64,000 bases of DNA from UBA4459 sp963776205 (lineage in GTDB: Bacteria > Bacteroidota > Bacteroidia > Bacteroidales > F082), in assembly GCA_963776205.1 (NCBI GenBank), contig CAVZLR010000003.1:124001-188000 (forward strand). The letters run 5' to 3'. Both the position numbers and the translations under genes were made by a program. The notes under the pieces are model-generated. The model ran no database searches. It was not told where the DNA came from and saw only the letters and a program-made list of their open reading frames with translations. Of the stretch, positions 34,392-44,204 are shown piece by piece; the first letter of the stretch is position 1; each line of letters begins with the position of its first letter.

Positions 34392-35146
34392 TTTCTTTTG
34401 ATGGATGCAATTCTATAAACAATACCCCATTCGAAAATATAATTGGTTATAATTTCAGTGGGTAATTGCACGGGATCATAAACAGTCACTTTTGAATCCT
34501 GGTAGATCATCCCAATATCAAACCCCCAGTTTGAAGAAAGGCGGTAACCCAATCCCAATTTATATTTGAATTGATTAAAAAAACGTTCTCTTACTTCTTC
34601 TCCAAAATTGTAAAAAGCTTCAAAGTAAGCAAACACAAAGAAATTATTATCCCCGTTCATTGATTCGCTTGTGAATGCAAAAGCCAGGTAGGTACGGTTT
34701 CGAAAGCGCCAGGAGATACTTTTTTCACTATCAGAATAAAAGAGATTTCGCATTTCAATTCTTCCAATATTAGCAACAAGCCAACGTTTTTGTGGATTCG
34801 TAGTTATTCTAAAACCTAGATATGGTCTTACTTCGTAACTATTTAAGCTTAAGCTTTGTTTGGTGCTGGCAAAATAACCACCAATAGAAATTTCATAAAA
34901 TCGGTTAAATTTATACACACCGGCAGAAGTGAGTGTTAATTCACTCCAGGGATACTCGCTTGAAATTAAAACATTATAAGCCACTGCATTTCTCCATGCG
35001 AAATGTTCACTAATGTTCCAGCCAACAAAAAAATTATTCCAAACTTGCGGACTGATAGCATCATCCTGAGCATTCATTTTATATGCCTTACTCAGGAATA
35101 AAATACTTAACAATAGAATTTGAATGGACTTACTAAACCTATCCAA
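34388..35146 (-). CDS. DUF2490-like outer-membrane protein
   Basis: A 252-residue exported barrel: signal peptide (IQILLLSILFLSKAYKMNAQ), then PQVWNNFFVGWNISEHFAWRN and strands with W/Y/F ends, RWLVANIGRIEMRNLFYS, SWRFRNRTYLAF and LGYRLSSNWGFDIGM. This matches DUF2490 proteins, predicted outer-membrane proteins of unknown role. Convergent with the neighbouring barrel gene. Confidence 0.7.
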   Translation of the reverse strand: MDRFSKSIQILLLSILFLSKAYKMNAQDDAISPQVWNNFFVGWNISEHFAWRNAVAYNVLISSEYPWSELTLTSAGVYKFNRFYEISIGGYFASTKQSLSLNSYEVRPYLGFRITTNPQKRWLVANIGRIEMRNLFYSDSEKSISWRFRNRTYLAFAFTSESMNGDNNFFVFAYFEAFYNFGEEVRERFFNQFKYKLGLGYRLSSNWGFDIGMIYQDSKVTVYDPVQLPTEIITNYIFEWGIVYRIASIKRN

Positions 35147-35248
35147 TGGGCCATTTTTTATGAAGTAAAATTACTTAAATATCAAAAGCATTTTGCGATT
35201 GTTGAATCGCTATATTTGACCTATACTAATTGTAATAAACAACTTTTT

Positions 35249-35563
35249 ATGCCAATCTTATCCGATGCCAATCTGAAAAATCTTCAATATTATGTTTGTG
35301 AACTGGAAGTTGAAAGAGGATTTGAAAACCAAACCATCATACAGAAATGCCTGCTGTTAGGTGAAGAAGTTGGAGAACTTTTTAAAGCAATCCGGAAAAC
35401 AGAGAACCTTTTAATAGACCAAAATTCTCAAACACACGAAGTGGCGAATGAGTTAGCTGATATACTCATCTACCTATGTGCTATAGCCAATCGCAAGGGA
35501 ATTGATCTCGAGTCTGCTTTCAGAAAAAAAGAGGAAATAAATAAAAATAGAAGATGGAATTAA
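35249..35563 (+). CDS. MazG-like nucleotide pyrophosphohydrolase
   Basis: A 104-residue all-alpha nucleotide pyrophosphohydrolase of the MazG superfamily. The metal-binding acidic motifs are present: GEEVGELFKAIRK (ExxE) and ANELADILIYL (ExxD). The short single domain resembles stand-alone house-cleaning NTP pyrophosphatases. Start at MPILSDANLKNLQYYV; the open frame extends 129 bases upstream, overlapping the divergent DUF2490-like start, and is not supported. Confidence 0.85.
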   Translation: MPILSDANLKNLQYYVCELEVERGFENQTIIQKCLLLGEEVGELFKAIRKTENLLIDQNSQTHEVANELADILIYLCAIANRKGIDLESAFRKKEEINKNRRWN

Positions 35564-35579
35564 TCTACTTTTAACTCAG

Positions 35580-37322
35580 TTACTTTATATTGACTTTTTG
35601 AATCCGACTGTTTAACCCGGGAGGCAACCAACCCGACCTGATAACCACCCTCATATAGCATTTACCTGTAACACCTGGTAGTTTTAACCTTAGGATTGTT
35701 TTGTATTCTTCATCAATTGTCAAGCCTGAGATATCTTCTATTTCCTTATACAAAATCACATCACCTTTCTGAAAAATTGCTACTGCAATCGCTGAATTCA
35801 AGCTATCTGATTTAATTGTTACTTGTTTTCCGAGCGGGTTTTTTATGGTAATTGGAATATCAATAATCGCATTAGCGTTAAACTCATGATCTTTTAAATC
35901 GATGTCTATCTCCAGAAAGTTATACGAATGAAAGTCCTTTATTGTAGTGAAATACATTCTTTCTCCAGTTGACAACACTATACTATCCAGGTCAGGTATA
36001 GAAAACGAAACCTCTCCATTAATCCAAAAACTTTTATCATTATTGAACAGGATAACTTCTTTGCCTAGTAAACTTTGTTCAACTTCTTCTATATCAAATT
36101 GATTCTTTCGGTACAACAGCGAATTATAAGTGAATGCTTTTTCATTTGCATAGTAATTATATTTTGAAGCTCTTTGATATGAGTTTACGAAAACAGCTGG
36201 TTTACTTCCAGCCTTCATATGAAGTTCTTCAGCCCAGGTATCCCAATCATGAAATTCAACCCGGAAATGATGTTTATACTCTTCGGGCAAATAATTCACC
36301 ATCATAATTCCGCGTAACAACAAAATGAAAACCACACTAACCGCTCCTATTACATATATAGCTTTGATTACCTTCCTCTTTTCACGAGTCTCCAGATACG
36401 CAATAATAATCAGTGGAATAAATGCGGTACTTGTCCAGTTAGCTTCAACCGGCCCCCTGAATGACATAGCTAAACCTACTATCAATACACCAAATGCATT
36501 AAATTTAAGTGCTCTTTCAAACGAATCCTTTGGCTTAAATGCAAGTCCGAAATAGATCAGTATAAAAGCAACAAGCGGGTTAAGTATCCCTATTTGTCCC
36601 AATACAAAATCATAAACGCTTTGCCATTTAAAATAAAATCCCGCGGATCTTTCAACCAGATGGTAATAAGGTGTAATAAAATCATGCTTGATCTGCCACA
36701 CCAGATGTGGAATCATTAAAACAGTAACCAATGCTGCAATTAACCAAAATGATTTTTGCTTTAGTAGTTTCAGGTTTGAAAGTATCGTAAAAAACACAAC
36801 AAGCACTCCTGTGTATTTGCTATAAAGAAGAGCTGCAATAGTTAATGAAAGCAGCATGATATTCAGCCAAGTGTCGTTTTTAAGAAAGTTCCTGTAGAGA
36901 ATGAGAAATACAATGCTGAAAAAAATTAATGGCATATCAGGAACAGCTACAAAGCCACCAACATGAACAATTAGAACAGAAAACCACAAAATAAAAAACA
37001 GGAAATAATTACGAACATTGGCTATTTTTATAACAAGCGCTAAAGCAATAACTGATGACAAACTTATCATTAATCGAACTCCTAATTCATTCTTGTCAAA
37101 TAATGTTCCAAGCTTAATAAACAAGGCTATCATGGGTGGATGGTCGAAATAACCCCATGCTAGGTCTGTCGAGTAAAAATAGTAATATGCTTCATCGTGA
37201 ATAAGTTCAGTAAAACCTGACTGAATAAGGTTGATGATCAACCAAAAAATTAGCATCCCGTAATAGAGATACTTTGACTGCGTCCAATGCGTTTTTTGTA
37301 ATTGTCTGGTCTCTGATTCCAA
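35580..37322 (-). CDS. GT39-like membrane glycosyltransferase
   Basis: A polytopic glycosyltransferase of the GT39/ArnT type (GT-C fold), which transfers sugars from polyprenyl-phosphate donors on the outer face of the cytoplasmic membrane. The first loop holds the catalytic Asp and flanking motif HDEAYYYFYSTDLAWGYFDHPP, quoted in parts: HDEAYYYFYS and WGYFDHPP. About ten transmembrane helices follow to residue 330, then a soluble periplasmic C-terminal domain (about 340-580) rich in beta-strand. 580 residues is normal. A decayed piece of the C-terminal domain lies 2 kb downstream. Likely role: lipid A, glycan or protein glycosylation. Confidence 0.85.
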   Translation of the reverse strand: MESETRQLQKTHWTQSKYLYYGMLIFWLIINLIQSGFTELIHDEAYYYFYSTDLAWGYFDHPPMIALFIKLGTLFDKNELGVRLMISLSSVIALALVIKIANVRNYFLFFILWFSVLIVHVGGFVAVPDMPLIFFSIVFLILYRNFLKNDTWLNIMLLSLTIAALLYSKYTGVLVVFFTILSNLKLLKQKSFWLIAALVTVLMIPHLVWQIKHDFITPYYHLVERSAGFYFKWQSVYDFVLGQIGILNPLVAFILIYFGLAFKPKDSFERALKFNAFGVLIVGLAMSFRGPVEANWTSTAFIPLIIIAYLETREKRKVIKAIYVIGAVSVVFILLLRGIMMVNYLPEEYKHHFRVEFHDWDTWAEELHMKAGSKPAVFVNSYQRASKYNYYANEKAFTYNSLLYRKNQFDIEEVEQSLLGKEVILFNNDKSFWINGEVSFSIPDLDSIVLSTGERMYFTTIKDFHSYNFLEIDIDLKDHEFNANAIIDIPITIKNPLGKQVTIKSDSLNSAIAVAIFQKGDVILYKEIEDISGLTIDEEYKTILRLKLPGVTGKCYMRVVIRSGWLPPGLNSRIQKVNIK

Positions 37323-37462
37323 TGTGAGATTTGGCTTTGAAATAAGGAAATGAAAAATAATTGTAAAATTAGAAAAAGAACAAAAGCCGGCGAGCCAAAT
37401 TTCAGCATTATTAGGTTTTTGTATCCTAACTAATTAACTATTTTAGCGGCAAATTAGATTTT

Positions 37463-38449
37463 ATGGCAAAAATTATTGGTATTGGTAGTGCTTTAACTGA
37501 TCTACTTATAAAACTTGAGAACGATGCTTTACTTGATGAATTAAACCTGCCAAAAGGAAGTATGACGTTGGTTGATGCTCAAATAAAAGACCTAATTGCT
37601 AATAAGACTTCACACCTCGAAAAAGAACTGGTTTCAGGTGGTTCTGCAGCAAACACCATTCATGGATTAGCAAAATTAGGAATGCAAACTGCTTTTTGGG
37701 GCAAAGTTGGTAAGGATAAAACGGGAGACTTTTTTTATACTGACCTTGAAAAAAGCTCTATTCTTCCATTGCTTATCCGATCTGAAACCAACTCCGGTAT
37801 TGCAAGCACATTAATAAGCCTTGACGGAGAAAGAACATTTGGCACCTATCTTGGAGCTTCTGTAGAACTTTCCGGTGATGAACTTGACATAAAAAACCTT
37901 GAAGGTTTTGATGTGCTACATATTGAAGGCTATATTGTGTATAATCATGCATTGCTGGAATCTATATTAAGAAAAGCGAAACAGGCAGGATTAATGGTAT
38001 CACTAGACCTGGCAAGCTATAATGTGGTTGAAGACAATTTGGATTTTTTGAAAAATATGCTTGAGCGTTATGTTGATATAGTATTCGCCAATGAGGAGGA
38101 AGCCAGGGCTTTTACAGGCAAAAGTAAACCTGAAGAAGCCCTTTCTATTTTAGCTGAAAATACGGATTTGGCAGTAGTTAAAATAGGAAAAAACGGGTCA
38201 CTTGTAAAATTCGAAAATACTTCATATAAAATACCATCAGTGCCAACAACGGCTATTGACACAACCGGCGCAGGTGATTTATATGCTGCAGGATTTCTGT
38301 TTGGTTTTGTCAATAATATGGGTATTATGAATGCTGGTTATCTGGGATCGATGATGGCATCAAAAGTGATTGAAGTTTACGGAGCTAAAATTCCAGAAAC
38401 CTCAATTGAGTTTATCAAAAAGGAAATTAAATCGTTAGGTTCAATTTAA
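37463..38449 (+). CDS. PfkB-family kinase (adenosine kinase-like)
   Basis: A ribokinase-fold sugar or nucleoside kinase. N-terminal IIGIGSALTDLLIKL and the GGSAANTIHGLAKLG signature, then the C-terminal PfkB signature DTTGAGDLYAAGFLFGF with catalytic Asp. The 328-residue length and the sequence with SAANTIHGLAKLGM agree with adenosine kinase-like members (ADO kinase) of Bacteroidota. Adenosine kinase would recycle adenosine made by AhcY, which is encoded 11 kb away in this window. The substrate assignment is an inference. Confidence 0.85.
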   Translation: MAKIIGIGSALTDLLIKLENDALLDELNLPKGSMTLVDAQIKDLIANKTSHLEKELVSGGSAANTIHGLAKLGMQTAFWGKVGKDKTGDFFYTDLEKSSILPLLIRSETNSGIASTLISLDGERTFGTYLGASVELSGDELDIKNLEGFDVLHIEGYIVYNHALLESILRKAKQAGLMVSLDLASYNVVEDNLDFLKNMLERYVDIVFANEEEARAFTGKSKPEEALSILAENTDLAVVKIGKNGSLVKFENTSYKIPSVPTTAIDTTGAGDLYAAGFLFGFVNNMGIMNAGYLGSMMASKVIEVYGAKIPETSIEFIKKEIKSLGSI

Positions 38450-38494
38450 TCAGTATAAATAGATAATTAGCTGCTAACGAAAAACTTATTTTAT

Positions 38495-38502
38495 TACATT
38501 TG
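38495..38502 (+). promoter_or_regulatory. -7 element upstream of the EF-G paralogue
   Basis: TACATTTG lies 48 bases upstream of the start codon and fits TAnnTTTG. The -33 box at the right spacing is weak. Confidence 0.35.
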
Positions 38503-38549
38503 CCAACCTATAAATTTAAAAGTGCTAACCATTTAAGAATACGATTATT

Positions 38550-40685
38550 ATGAAGGTTTTTAAGACGACTGAAATTAGAAATGTTGCGTTGATTGGTGGA
38601 GCTAAGTCAGGGAAAACTACCATGGCTGAAGCCATGCTTTTTGAAGGGAAATCAATCAATAGGAAAGGAACTGTTGAAGACCATAATACTGTTTCTGATT
38701 ACAAACAAATTGAGATTGAGAGGCAGCATTCTGTCCATTCATCCTTACTGAATACAATATTTAACGATATTAAAATCAATATTATTGACACTCCCGGATT
38801 TTCAGATTTCGTAGGAGAAACCATCGCAGCAATCGATGCTGCCGACACAGCCCTTTTCCTTGTAAATGGTCAGGCAGGAGTTGAAGCAACCACTGAAACT
38901 GCCTGGAGACAGACAGCAGCAAATAATACACCCGTATTCTTTTCAATCAACCAACTAGACCATCATGGTGCTAATTTTGATGAAACCATCAGATCGCTCA
39001 AAGATTATTTTGGCGAGAAAGTAACTATAGTTCAATACCCGGTAAATGCCGGCGAAGGTTTCAATACGGTCATCGACCTCATCCTGATGAAACAACTTAC
39101 ATTTAAAGATGGAGGTGGTGCACCTGAAATTTCTGATATTCCTGATTCGGAAAAAGACAAAGCAGAAAAATTACACCTGACATTGGTTGAAAACGCTGCC
39201 GAAGGAGATGAAGCGCTGATGGAAAAATATTTCGAGCATGATACGCTTACGATGGATGAAATGAGAGAAGGCGTCAGGTTAGGTATGGTTTCGAGAAGCA
39301 TTTTTCCAGTTATGTGTTCTTCAGCAAAACACGGAATTGGAGTACACAGAATCCTTGAGTTCATCACTCTTTCATGCCCTTCGCCTGATCTAATGCCGAT
39401 AAAAAAGACCAAAAAAGGAAAAGAATTTTCATGTAAATCTACCGATCCAACAGCACTCTTTGTGTTTAAAACTTCTATCGAACCACATCTTGGTGAAGTT
39501 TCTTTCTTTAAAGTAATGGGAGGAACAGTAAAAGAAGCACAGGACCTGATTAACGCTCGTAATGATAATAAAGAAAGAATTTCACAATTATTTATCCTGA
39601 ATGGCAAAAACCGGGAAAAGGTAGATACCGTTAATTCAGGTGATATTGCAGTTACAATTAAACTGAAAGATGTAAGAACAAGTGATTCATTAATGGATCC
39701 CAAAGCCGCAGATGGAGGTTTTGAGCCACTGCATCTACCCGAGCCTTTGTATACAATTGCTATCAAACCTGAGAGTTCATCCGATGATGAGAAACTGGGT
39801 GCTGTTTTAAATGAAATGCATAAAACCGACCCAACTCTTATAATTGAATTTTCACGTGAATTAAAGCAGTTACTTCTGAAATCACAGGGCGAATTTCATG
39901 TGAATACGGTGAAATGGTATTTGAACAATATTCATAAAATTGATATCAATTTATTCACTCCTAAAATTCCATACCGCGAAACCATTACCAAATCAGCTCG
40001 TGCCGACTATCGTCATAAAAAGCAATCTGGCGGTTCAGGACAGTTTGGAGAGGTGCATTTAATGATCCAGCCTTATTTTGAAGGATATAAAGATCCTACA
40101 GATTTTCCTGTGCGAGGTACAGATGTGCATGATATGCCATGGGGAGGTAAACTTGTTTTTAATAACTGTATCGTTGGTGGTGCCATTGACCAGCGTTTCT
40201 TACCTGCTATTTTAAAAGGTATCATGGAACGTATGAATGAGGGACCTTTAACAGGTTCATATGCACGCGATATTGTGGTTTATGTTTATGATGGAAAAAT
40301 GCACCCGGTTGACTCAAATGAGATCTCATTCAAACTTGCCGGTCGTCACGCTTTCAGCACAGCATTTAAAAATGCCAGCCCCAAAATTATGGAGCCGATT
40401 TGCGATTTGGTAGTTAGTATTCCCGAGGACAATATGGGATCGGTAATGACCGACCTGCAAGGCAGACGCGCAATTATTATGGGCATGGATTCTGAAGGGA
40501 AAAACCAGGTAATCAAAGCTAAAGTTCCTTTGGCCGAAATGAGTAAATATGTAACTTCATTAAGCTCTATAACTTCTGGCCGCGGCACATTTAGTATGAC
40601 TTATGATAATTACCAGCAGGTGCCCAGCGATGTTCAGGATAAACTCCTAAAAGAGTATGAAGAATCACTAGAAGACGAAGATTAG
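38550..40685 (+). CDS. EF-G paralogue (EF-G2-like) with degenerate GTPase motifs
   Basis: A 711-residue elongation-factor-G-type protein with all five EF-G domains (G domain 1-280, domains II-V, including the domain IV region RQSGGSGQFGEV-like KKQSGGSGQFGEVHLMI). The Walker/P-loop GGAKSGKTT (16-24) is complete. The switch I RGITI motif is replaced by ERQHSVHSS. The DTPGH motif is DTPGF (D80-F84), so the catalytic His is lost. The NKxD motif is NQLD (N134-D137), with Gln for Lys. Bacteroides EF-G2, needed for gut colonisation and described as lacking GTPase activity, is a precedent (recalled literature). It probably translocates ribosomes with GTP bound or binds nucleotide weakly, for use in slow growth or starvation. 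Monocistronic, strong terminator after it. Confidence 0.88.
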   Translation: MKVFKTTEIRNVALIGGAKSGKTTMAEAMLFEGKSINRKGTVEDHNTVSDYKQIEIERQHSVHSSLLNTIFNDIKINIIDTPGFSDFVGETIAAIDAADTALFLVNGQAGVEATTETAWRQTAANNTPVFFSINQLDHHGANFDETIRSLKDYFGEKVTIVQYPVNAGEGFNTVIDLILMKQLTFKDGGGAPEISDIPDSEKDKAEKLHLTLVENAAEGDEALMEKYFEHDTLTMDEMREGVRLGMVSRSIFPVMCSSAKHGIGVHRILEFITLSCPSPDLMPIKKTKKGKEFSCKSTDPTALFVFKTSIEPHLGEVSFFKVMGGTVKEAQDLINARNDNKERISQLFILNGKNREKVDTVNSGDIAVTIKLKDVRTSDSLMDPKAADGGFEPLHLPEPLYTIAIKPESSSDDEKLGAVLNEMHKTDPTLIIEFSRELKQLLLKSQGEFHVNTVKWYLNNIHKIDINLFTPKIPYRETITKSARADYRHKKQSGGSGQFGEVHLMIQPYFEGYKDPTDFPVRGTDVHDMPWGGKLVFNNCIVGGAIDQRFLPAILKGIMERMNEGPLTGSYARDIVVYVYDGKMHPVDSNEISFKLAGRHAFSTAFKNASPKIMEPICDLVVSIPEDNMGSVMTDLQGRRAIIMGMDSEGKNQVIKAKVPLAEMSKYVTSLSSITSGRGTFSMTYDNYQQVPSDVQDKLLKEYEESLEDED

Positions 40686-40705
40686 ATTTTTAAACCAAAA
40701 AATTT

Positions 40706-40735
40706 AAAGGCCGGTTATACCGGCCTTTTTTGTTT
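40706..40735 (+). terminator. Terminator after the EF-G paralogue
   Basis: AAAGGCCGG-TTATA-CCGGCCTTT perfect 9-bp stem, 5-nt loop, followed by TTTTTTGTTTTTTT. Textbook intrinsic terminator; the mirror also suits the minus-strand efflux operon ending at 40747. Confidence 0.95.
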
Positions 40736-40746
40736 TTTTAATCTTG

Positions 40747-43700
40747 CTATTTCTTTTTGGAAATTTTCATTTGTGCCAATACCAGCACATGATACATAGA
40801 TGGTATTATAACTAATGTTAAGAAAGTAGCAAAAGTCAATCCAAATATTACGGTCCAGCTCATGGGACCCCAAAATGCAACATTATCACCTCCAAAATAT
40901 ATGTGGGGATCGAACGTATTTAAAAACGACAGAATATCAATATTTAATCCTGTTGCCAGCGGAATAAGACCTAAAACTGTTGTTATAGCTGTAAGAAGTA
41001 CTGGACGTAATCTGGTTTTTCCTCCTTCAATTATACAATCCATTGCAACTTCTCTGGACAGGAATGCCCCCTCAGGCAATCCTAATTCTTTCCTTTTTCG
41101 TTGTTTTAAGAGTCCAATATAATCTATTAATACAATTCCATTGTTTACAACTACGCCAGCTAATGATACAATTCCGACACCTGTCATTATCACAACGAAA
41201 TCCATTTTAAACGTTGCCAGGCCACCAAATACACCTATTGTACTTAAAAGAACAGTAAATATAATCATAGCTGGTTTTACAAAAGAATTAAATTGGGAAA
41301 CAAGAATGATAGCAATTAAAATAACCGCAATTAACAATGCCGTTGTTAAGAAAGCCATCGATTCAGCCTGCTCTTCCTGCTCACCTGTGAACTCATATGA
41401 ATATCCAGTTGGCATTTTAAAGTTTTTCATTAACTGCTTTAATTCATCATTGATTTCGGTTGCATTATATCCCTGCAGTACATTAGAATAAATTGTAATT
41501 ACACGATCCCTGTCAATACGCGTAATAGCTCCATAAGTTGTACTATACTCAAAACTTGCAACTGCTGAAATAGGCACCTGGACGATCTTTCCTGTTGAAG
41601 CACTTCTGAATGTGATACGCTGGTTGATAAGATCAGCAATATTGTATCTGAAGTTATCATCTAGTTTCATCCTAATTTTGTACTCATCTTCTCCGTCCTT
41701 AAAGTCCGAAATTTCCTTTCCAAATAAAGCGGTTCTCAAAGCATCACCTATTTGACCTGTAGATAAACCATATCTTCTTGCTTTTTCCCTGTCAATATGT
41801 ACTAAGATCTCCGGTTTGCCAATCTCCAAATCAATTTTTAAACCTTCAATACCCGGAATATTGCTCCTGTTAATTACAGACCTAATAGTGTCTGACAAAT
41901 AAATCAATGTATTGAAATCACGACCATGAACCTCCAGGTTAATCGGTTTGCCTGTTGGTGGACCATTTTGTTGTTCCTCTACTGAAATAGTTATCCCTGG
42001 ATATTGACCAACCAGGAGATCGGTCAGGCTATTTAAAATATTCCAGGTATCCTTCCCATTTCTAAATTCAAATTCAACAAAGTTTATAGTTATTAACCCA
42101 CGGTTAGAACCTCCACTTCTTCCGCTCCATCCTTCTTGTTCACCAACAGCGCCTTTACCCACAATAGTTAAAACAGATTTTACGATGTCCATATCCGGTT
42201 CCAGAACTTCAAACACTTGGTCCTCAATCTCGTGCATAGCAGAATCCGTAAAGTCAATGTCCGTATTAATAGGCATTTCAGCCAAAATATTAATGTACTG
42301 CGGAGGTGATGACGGAAAATTAACAAGCTTTGGGTTTGAACCGAAATAAAAGGCCATGGTAAGTATCATCAGTAAAAAGGTACCCACAATTAATGCATAA
42401 GGCCTCCAGGTTTTTAAAGCTCCCTTAATAAAATTGTAATATGTTGTCTCAAGCCAAACGAGAAATACATTTTGGAACCAAATTGCTAACCTTGAAAGAA
42501 ATAGCAAATCCATTAAACCAATCAGGGCAAATAGTAGTAAAATGGTGCCTATCCAATTCACTTTAATCAAATAAAATGCTGTTGCAGCTACAATTAGTAT
42601 TGTAACAGTTGTTAAGCTCTTCTTAACTTTTGGTATGGTGACGTTTGTACCTCTTTTAAAAAAGTCAGTGTAAATTAAAGGTATGATAACCAAAGCTACA
42701 AATAAGGACGATGATAGAACAATGATTAAGGTCACCGGTAAAAAAGACATAAATTCGCCCATGAGACTGTCCCAGAATATCAGAGGAAAGAATGCTGCCA
42801 GCGTAGTAGCAGTAGATGTAATAATTGGCATCGCAACCTCACCGGTTGCCTGCTTTGCCGCATCTAAAACATTATACCCTTTCCCGATATACCTGTATAT
42901 ATTTTCCGTAACAACGATAGCATTATCAACGAGCATACCCAGAGCGAGTATTAATGAAAACAATACAATCATGTTTATTTTATAGCCAATGATTCCCATA
43001 ATCATGAACGACATAAACATGGACATGGGAATCGCTAAACCGACAAATAATGAATTTCGGGTACCTAAAAACAGGAACAATACAATAATTACAAATATCA
43101 TCCCTAACAAAATGCTGTTTTCAAGATTACTTAATTGCATTTTGACCATCTCTGATTGGTCTTGAGTAATTGAAATCGATAGGTTTTCAGGGATTACATT
43201 TGATTCTTTTGATTCATCAAGAATATTTATTACCTGTTCAATAGTTGATAATAAATTTTCGCCGCTTTTTTTTACTACCTGCAAGGAAACTACTGGATTT
43301 TTTTCCAATCTCGAATAACTGTCTCTTTCTGCAAAACCATATACTACCGATCCTACATCGTGTAAGTATACTATATCACCATTCTCACTTTTAACAATAA
43401 TGTTTTCAATTTCCTGAGGATCTGTAAATTCCCCGATTAAACGTATTGATCGCTTGATATTACCCATTTTTATATCACCTCCTGACATGGAGATATTCTC
43501 GGCAAAAACTGCATTCTCAATATCTCCAAAACTAACCTGCAATGCGCTCATTTTAAACGGATCAAGATCGATCTTAATCTCCCGATCAGTTACTCCGGTA
43601 ATATTTACTTTAGAAACTTCATATATAGCTTCGAACTCATCTTTCAGATCCTCAGCATAATTTTTTAACTCATTTATGCTGTACTCACCCGAGAGGTTAA

Positions 43701-44163
43701 TATTAATTACCGGAAATTCAGAGAAATCAATGTCAGTTACCATTGGATCTTCAGGCAAATCATTTGGCAGATCGCTTTTCGCTTTATCTACAGCATCTTT
43801 TACATCCTGCAGGGCTGTTTTTATATCTACATTGGTTTGAAATTCAACGAATAAATTTGAAATGTCCTGGCTTGACAGTGAAGTCAGCTTCTTTATCCCC
43901 TTAACCGACTCAACTTCTTTTTCAAGCTGGCGGGTAATGAGATTCTCAATATCTACCGGTGCGTTACCTGGATATAAGGTTTGCACCATTACAGTCGGAA
44001 TACTTATTTCCGGGAATAATTCCTTCGGCATGTTCACGTATGAATATGTGCCAAAAGTGACAATTGCAAGAATTATTAAATAGACGGTATTTTTGTTATT
44101 TAAGGCCCAGGAAGACAAAAAGAAATTCCTGATGACATCTTTTTTGTTGTTCTTTTTTTCCAT
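40747..44163 (-). CDS. RND multidrug efflux permease
   Basis: A hydrophobe/amphiphile efflux RND pump, the inner-membrane engine of a tripartite exporter driven by proton flow. Twelve predicted helices and two large periplasmic loops fit the usual 1000-1150 residue length (1138 here). The TM4 region reads LALGMLVDNAIVVTENI; the first of the two AcrB aspartates is kept and the second is Asn, as in many non-AcrB RND pumps. The start was put at MEKKNNKKDVIRN (44163). It ends the operon TolC-TetR-MFP-RND, 41 bases after the MFP. The substrate cannot be inferred. Confidence 0.95.
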   Translation of the reverse strand: MEKKNNKKDVIRNFFLSSWALNNKNTVYLIILAIVTFGTYSYVNMPKELFPEISIPTVMVQTLYPGNAPVDIENLITRQLEKEVESVKGIKKLTSLSSQDISNLFVEFQTNVDIKTALQDVKDAVDKAKSDLPNDLPEDPMVTDIDFSEFPVININLSGEYSINELKNYAEDLKDEFEAIYEVSKVNITGVTDREIKIDLDPFKMSALQVSFGDIENAVFAENISMSGGDIKMGNIKRSIRLIGEFTDPQEIENIIVKSENGDIVYLHDVGSVVYGFAERDSYSRLEKNPVVSLQVVKKSGENLLSTIEQVINILDESKESNVIPENLSISITQDQSEMVKMQLSNLENSILLGMIFVIIVLFLFLGTRNSLFVGLAIPMSMFMSFMIMGIIGYKINMIVLFSLILALGMLVDNAIVVTENIYRYIGKGYNVLDAAKQATGEVAMPIITSTATTLAAFFPLIFWDSLMGEFMSFLPVTLIIVLSSSLFVALVIIPLIYTDFFKRGTNVTIPKVKKSLTTVTILIVAATAFYLIKVNWIGTILLLFALIGLMDLLFLSRLAIWFQNVFLVWLETTYYNFIKGALKTWRPYALIVGTFLLMILTMAFYFGSNPKLVNFPSSPPQYINILAEMPINTDIDFTDSAMHEIEDQVFEVLEPDMDIVKSVLTIVGKGAVGEQEGWSGRSGGSNRGLITINFVEFEFRNGKDTWNILNSLTDLLVGQYPGITISVEEQQNGPPTGKPINLEVHGRDFNTLIYLSDTIRSVINRSNIPGIEGLKIDLEIGKPEILVHIDREKARRYGLSTGQIGDALRTALFGKEISDFKDGEDEYKIRMKLDDNFRYNIADLINQRITFRSASTGKIVQVPISAVASFEYSTTYGAITRIDRDRVITIYSNVLQGYNATEINDELKQLMKNFKMPTGYSYEFTGEQEEQAESMAFLTTALLIAVILIAIILVSQFNSFVKPAMIIFTVLLSTIGVFGGLATFKMDFVVIMTGVGIVSLAGVVVNNGIVLIDYIGLLKQRKRKELGLPEGAFLSREVAMDCIIEGGKTRLRPVLLTAITTVLGLIPLATGLNIDILSFLNTFDPHIYFGGDNVAFWGPMSWTVIFGLTFATFLTLVIIPSMYHVLVLAQMKISKKK

Positions 44164-44204
44164 TGTAGTAATTTCAGAAATAGTCAATTAGTTGTTCAAA
44201 CGCC

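Noticed and set aside
36325..36555. Plus-strand frame within the GT39 gene
   Set aside because: Antisense to conserved transmembrane helices.
39032..39766. Long minus-strand frame of 244 codons inside the EF-G paralogue
   Set aside because: It is antisense to a well-conserved gene with intact EF-G domains, and its translation has no protein-like features.
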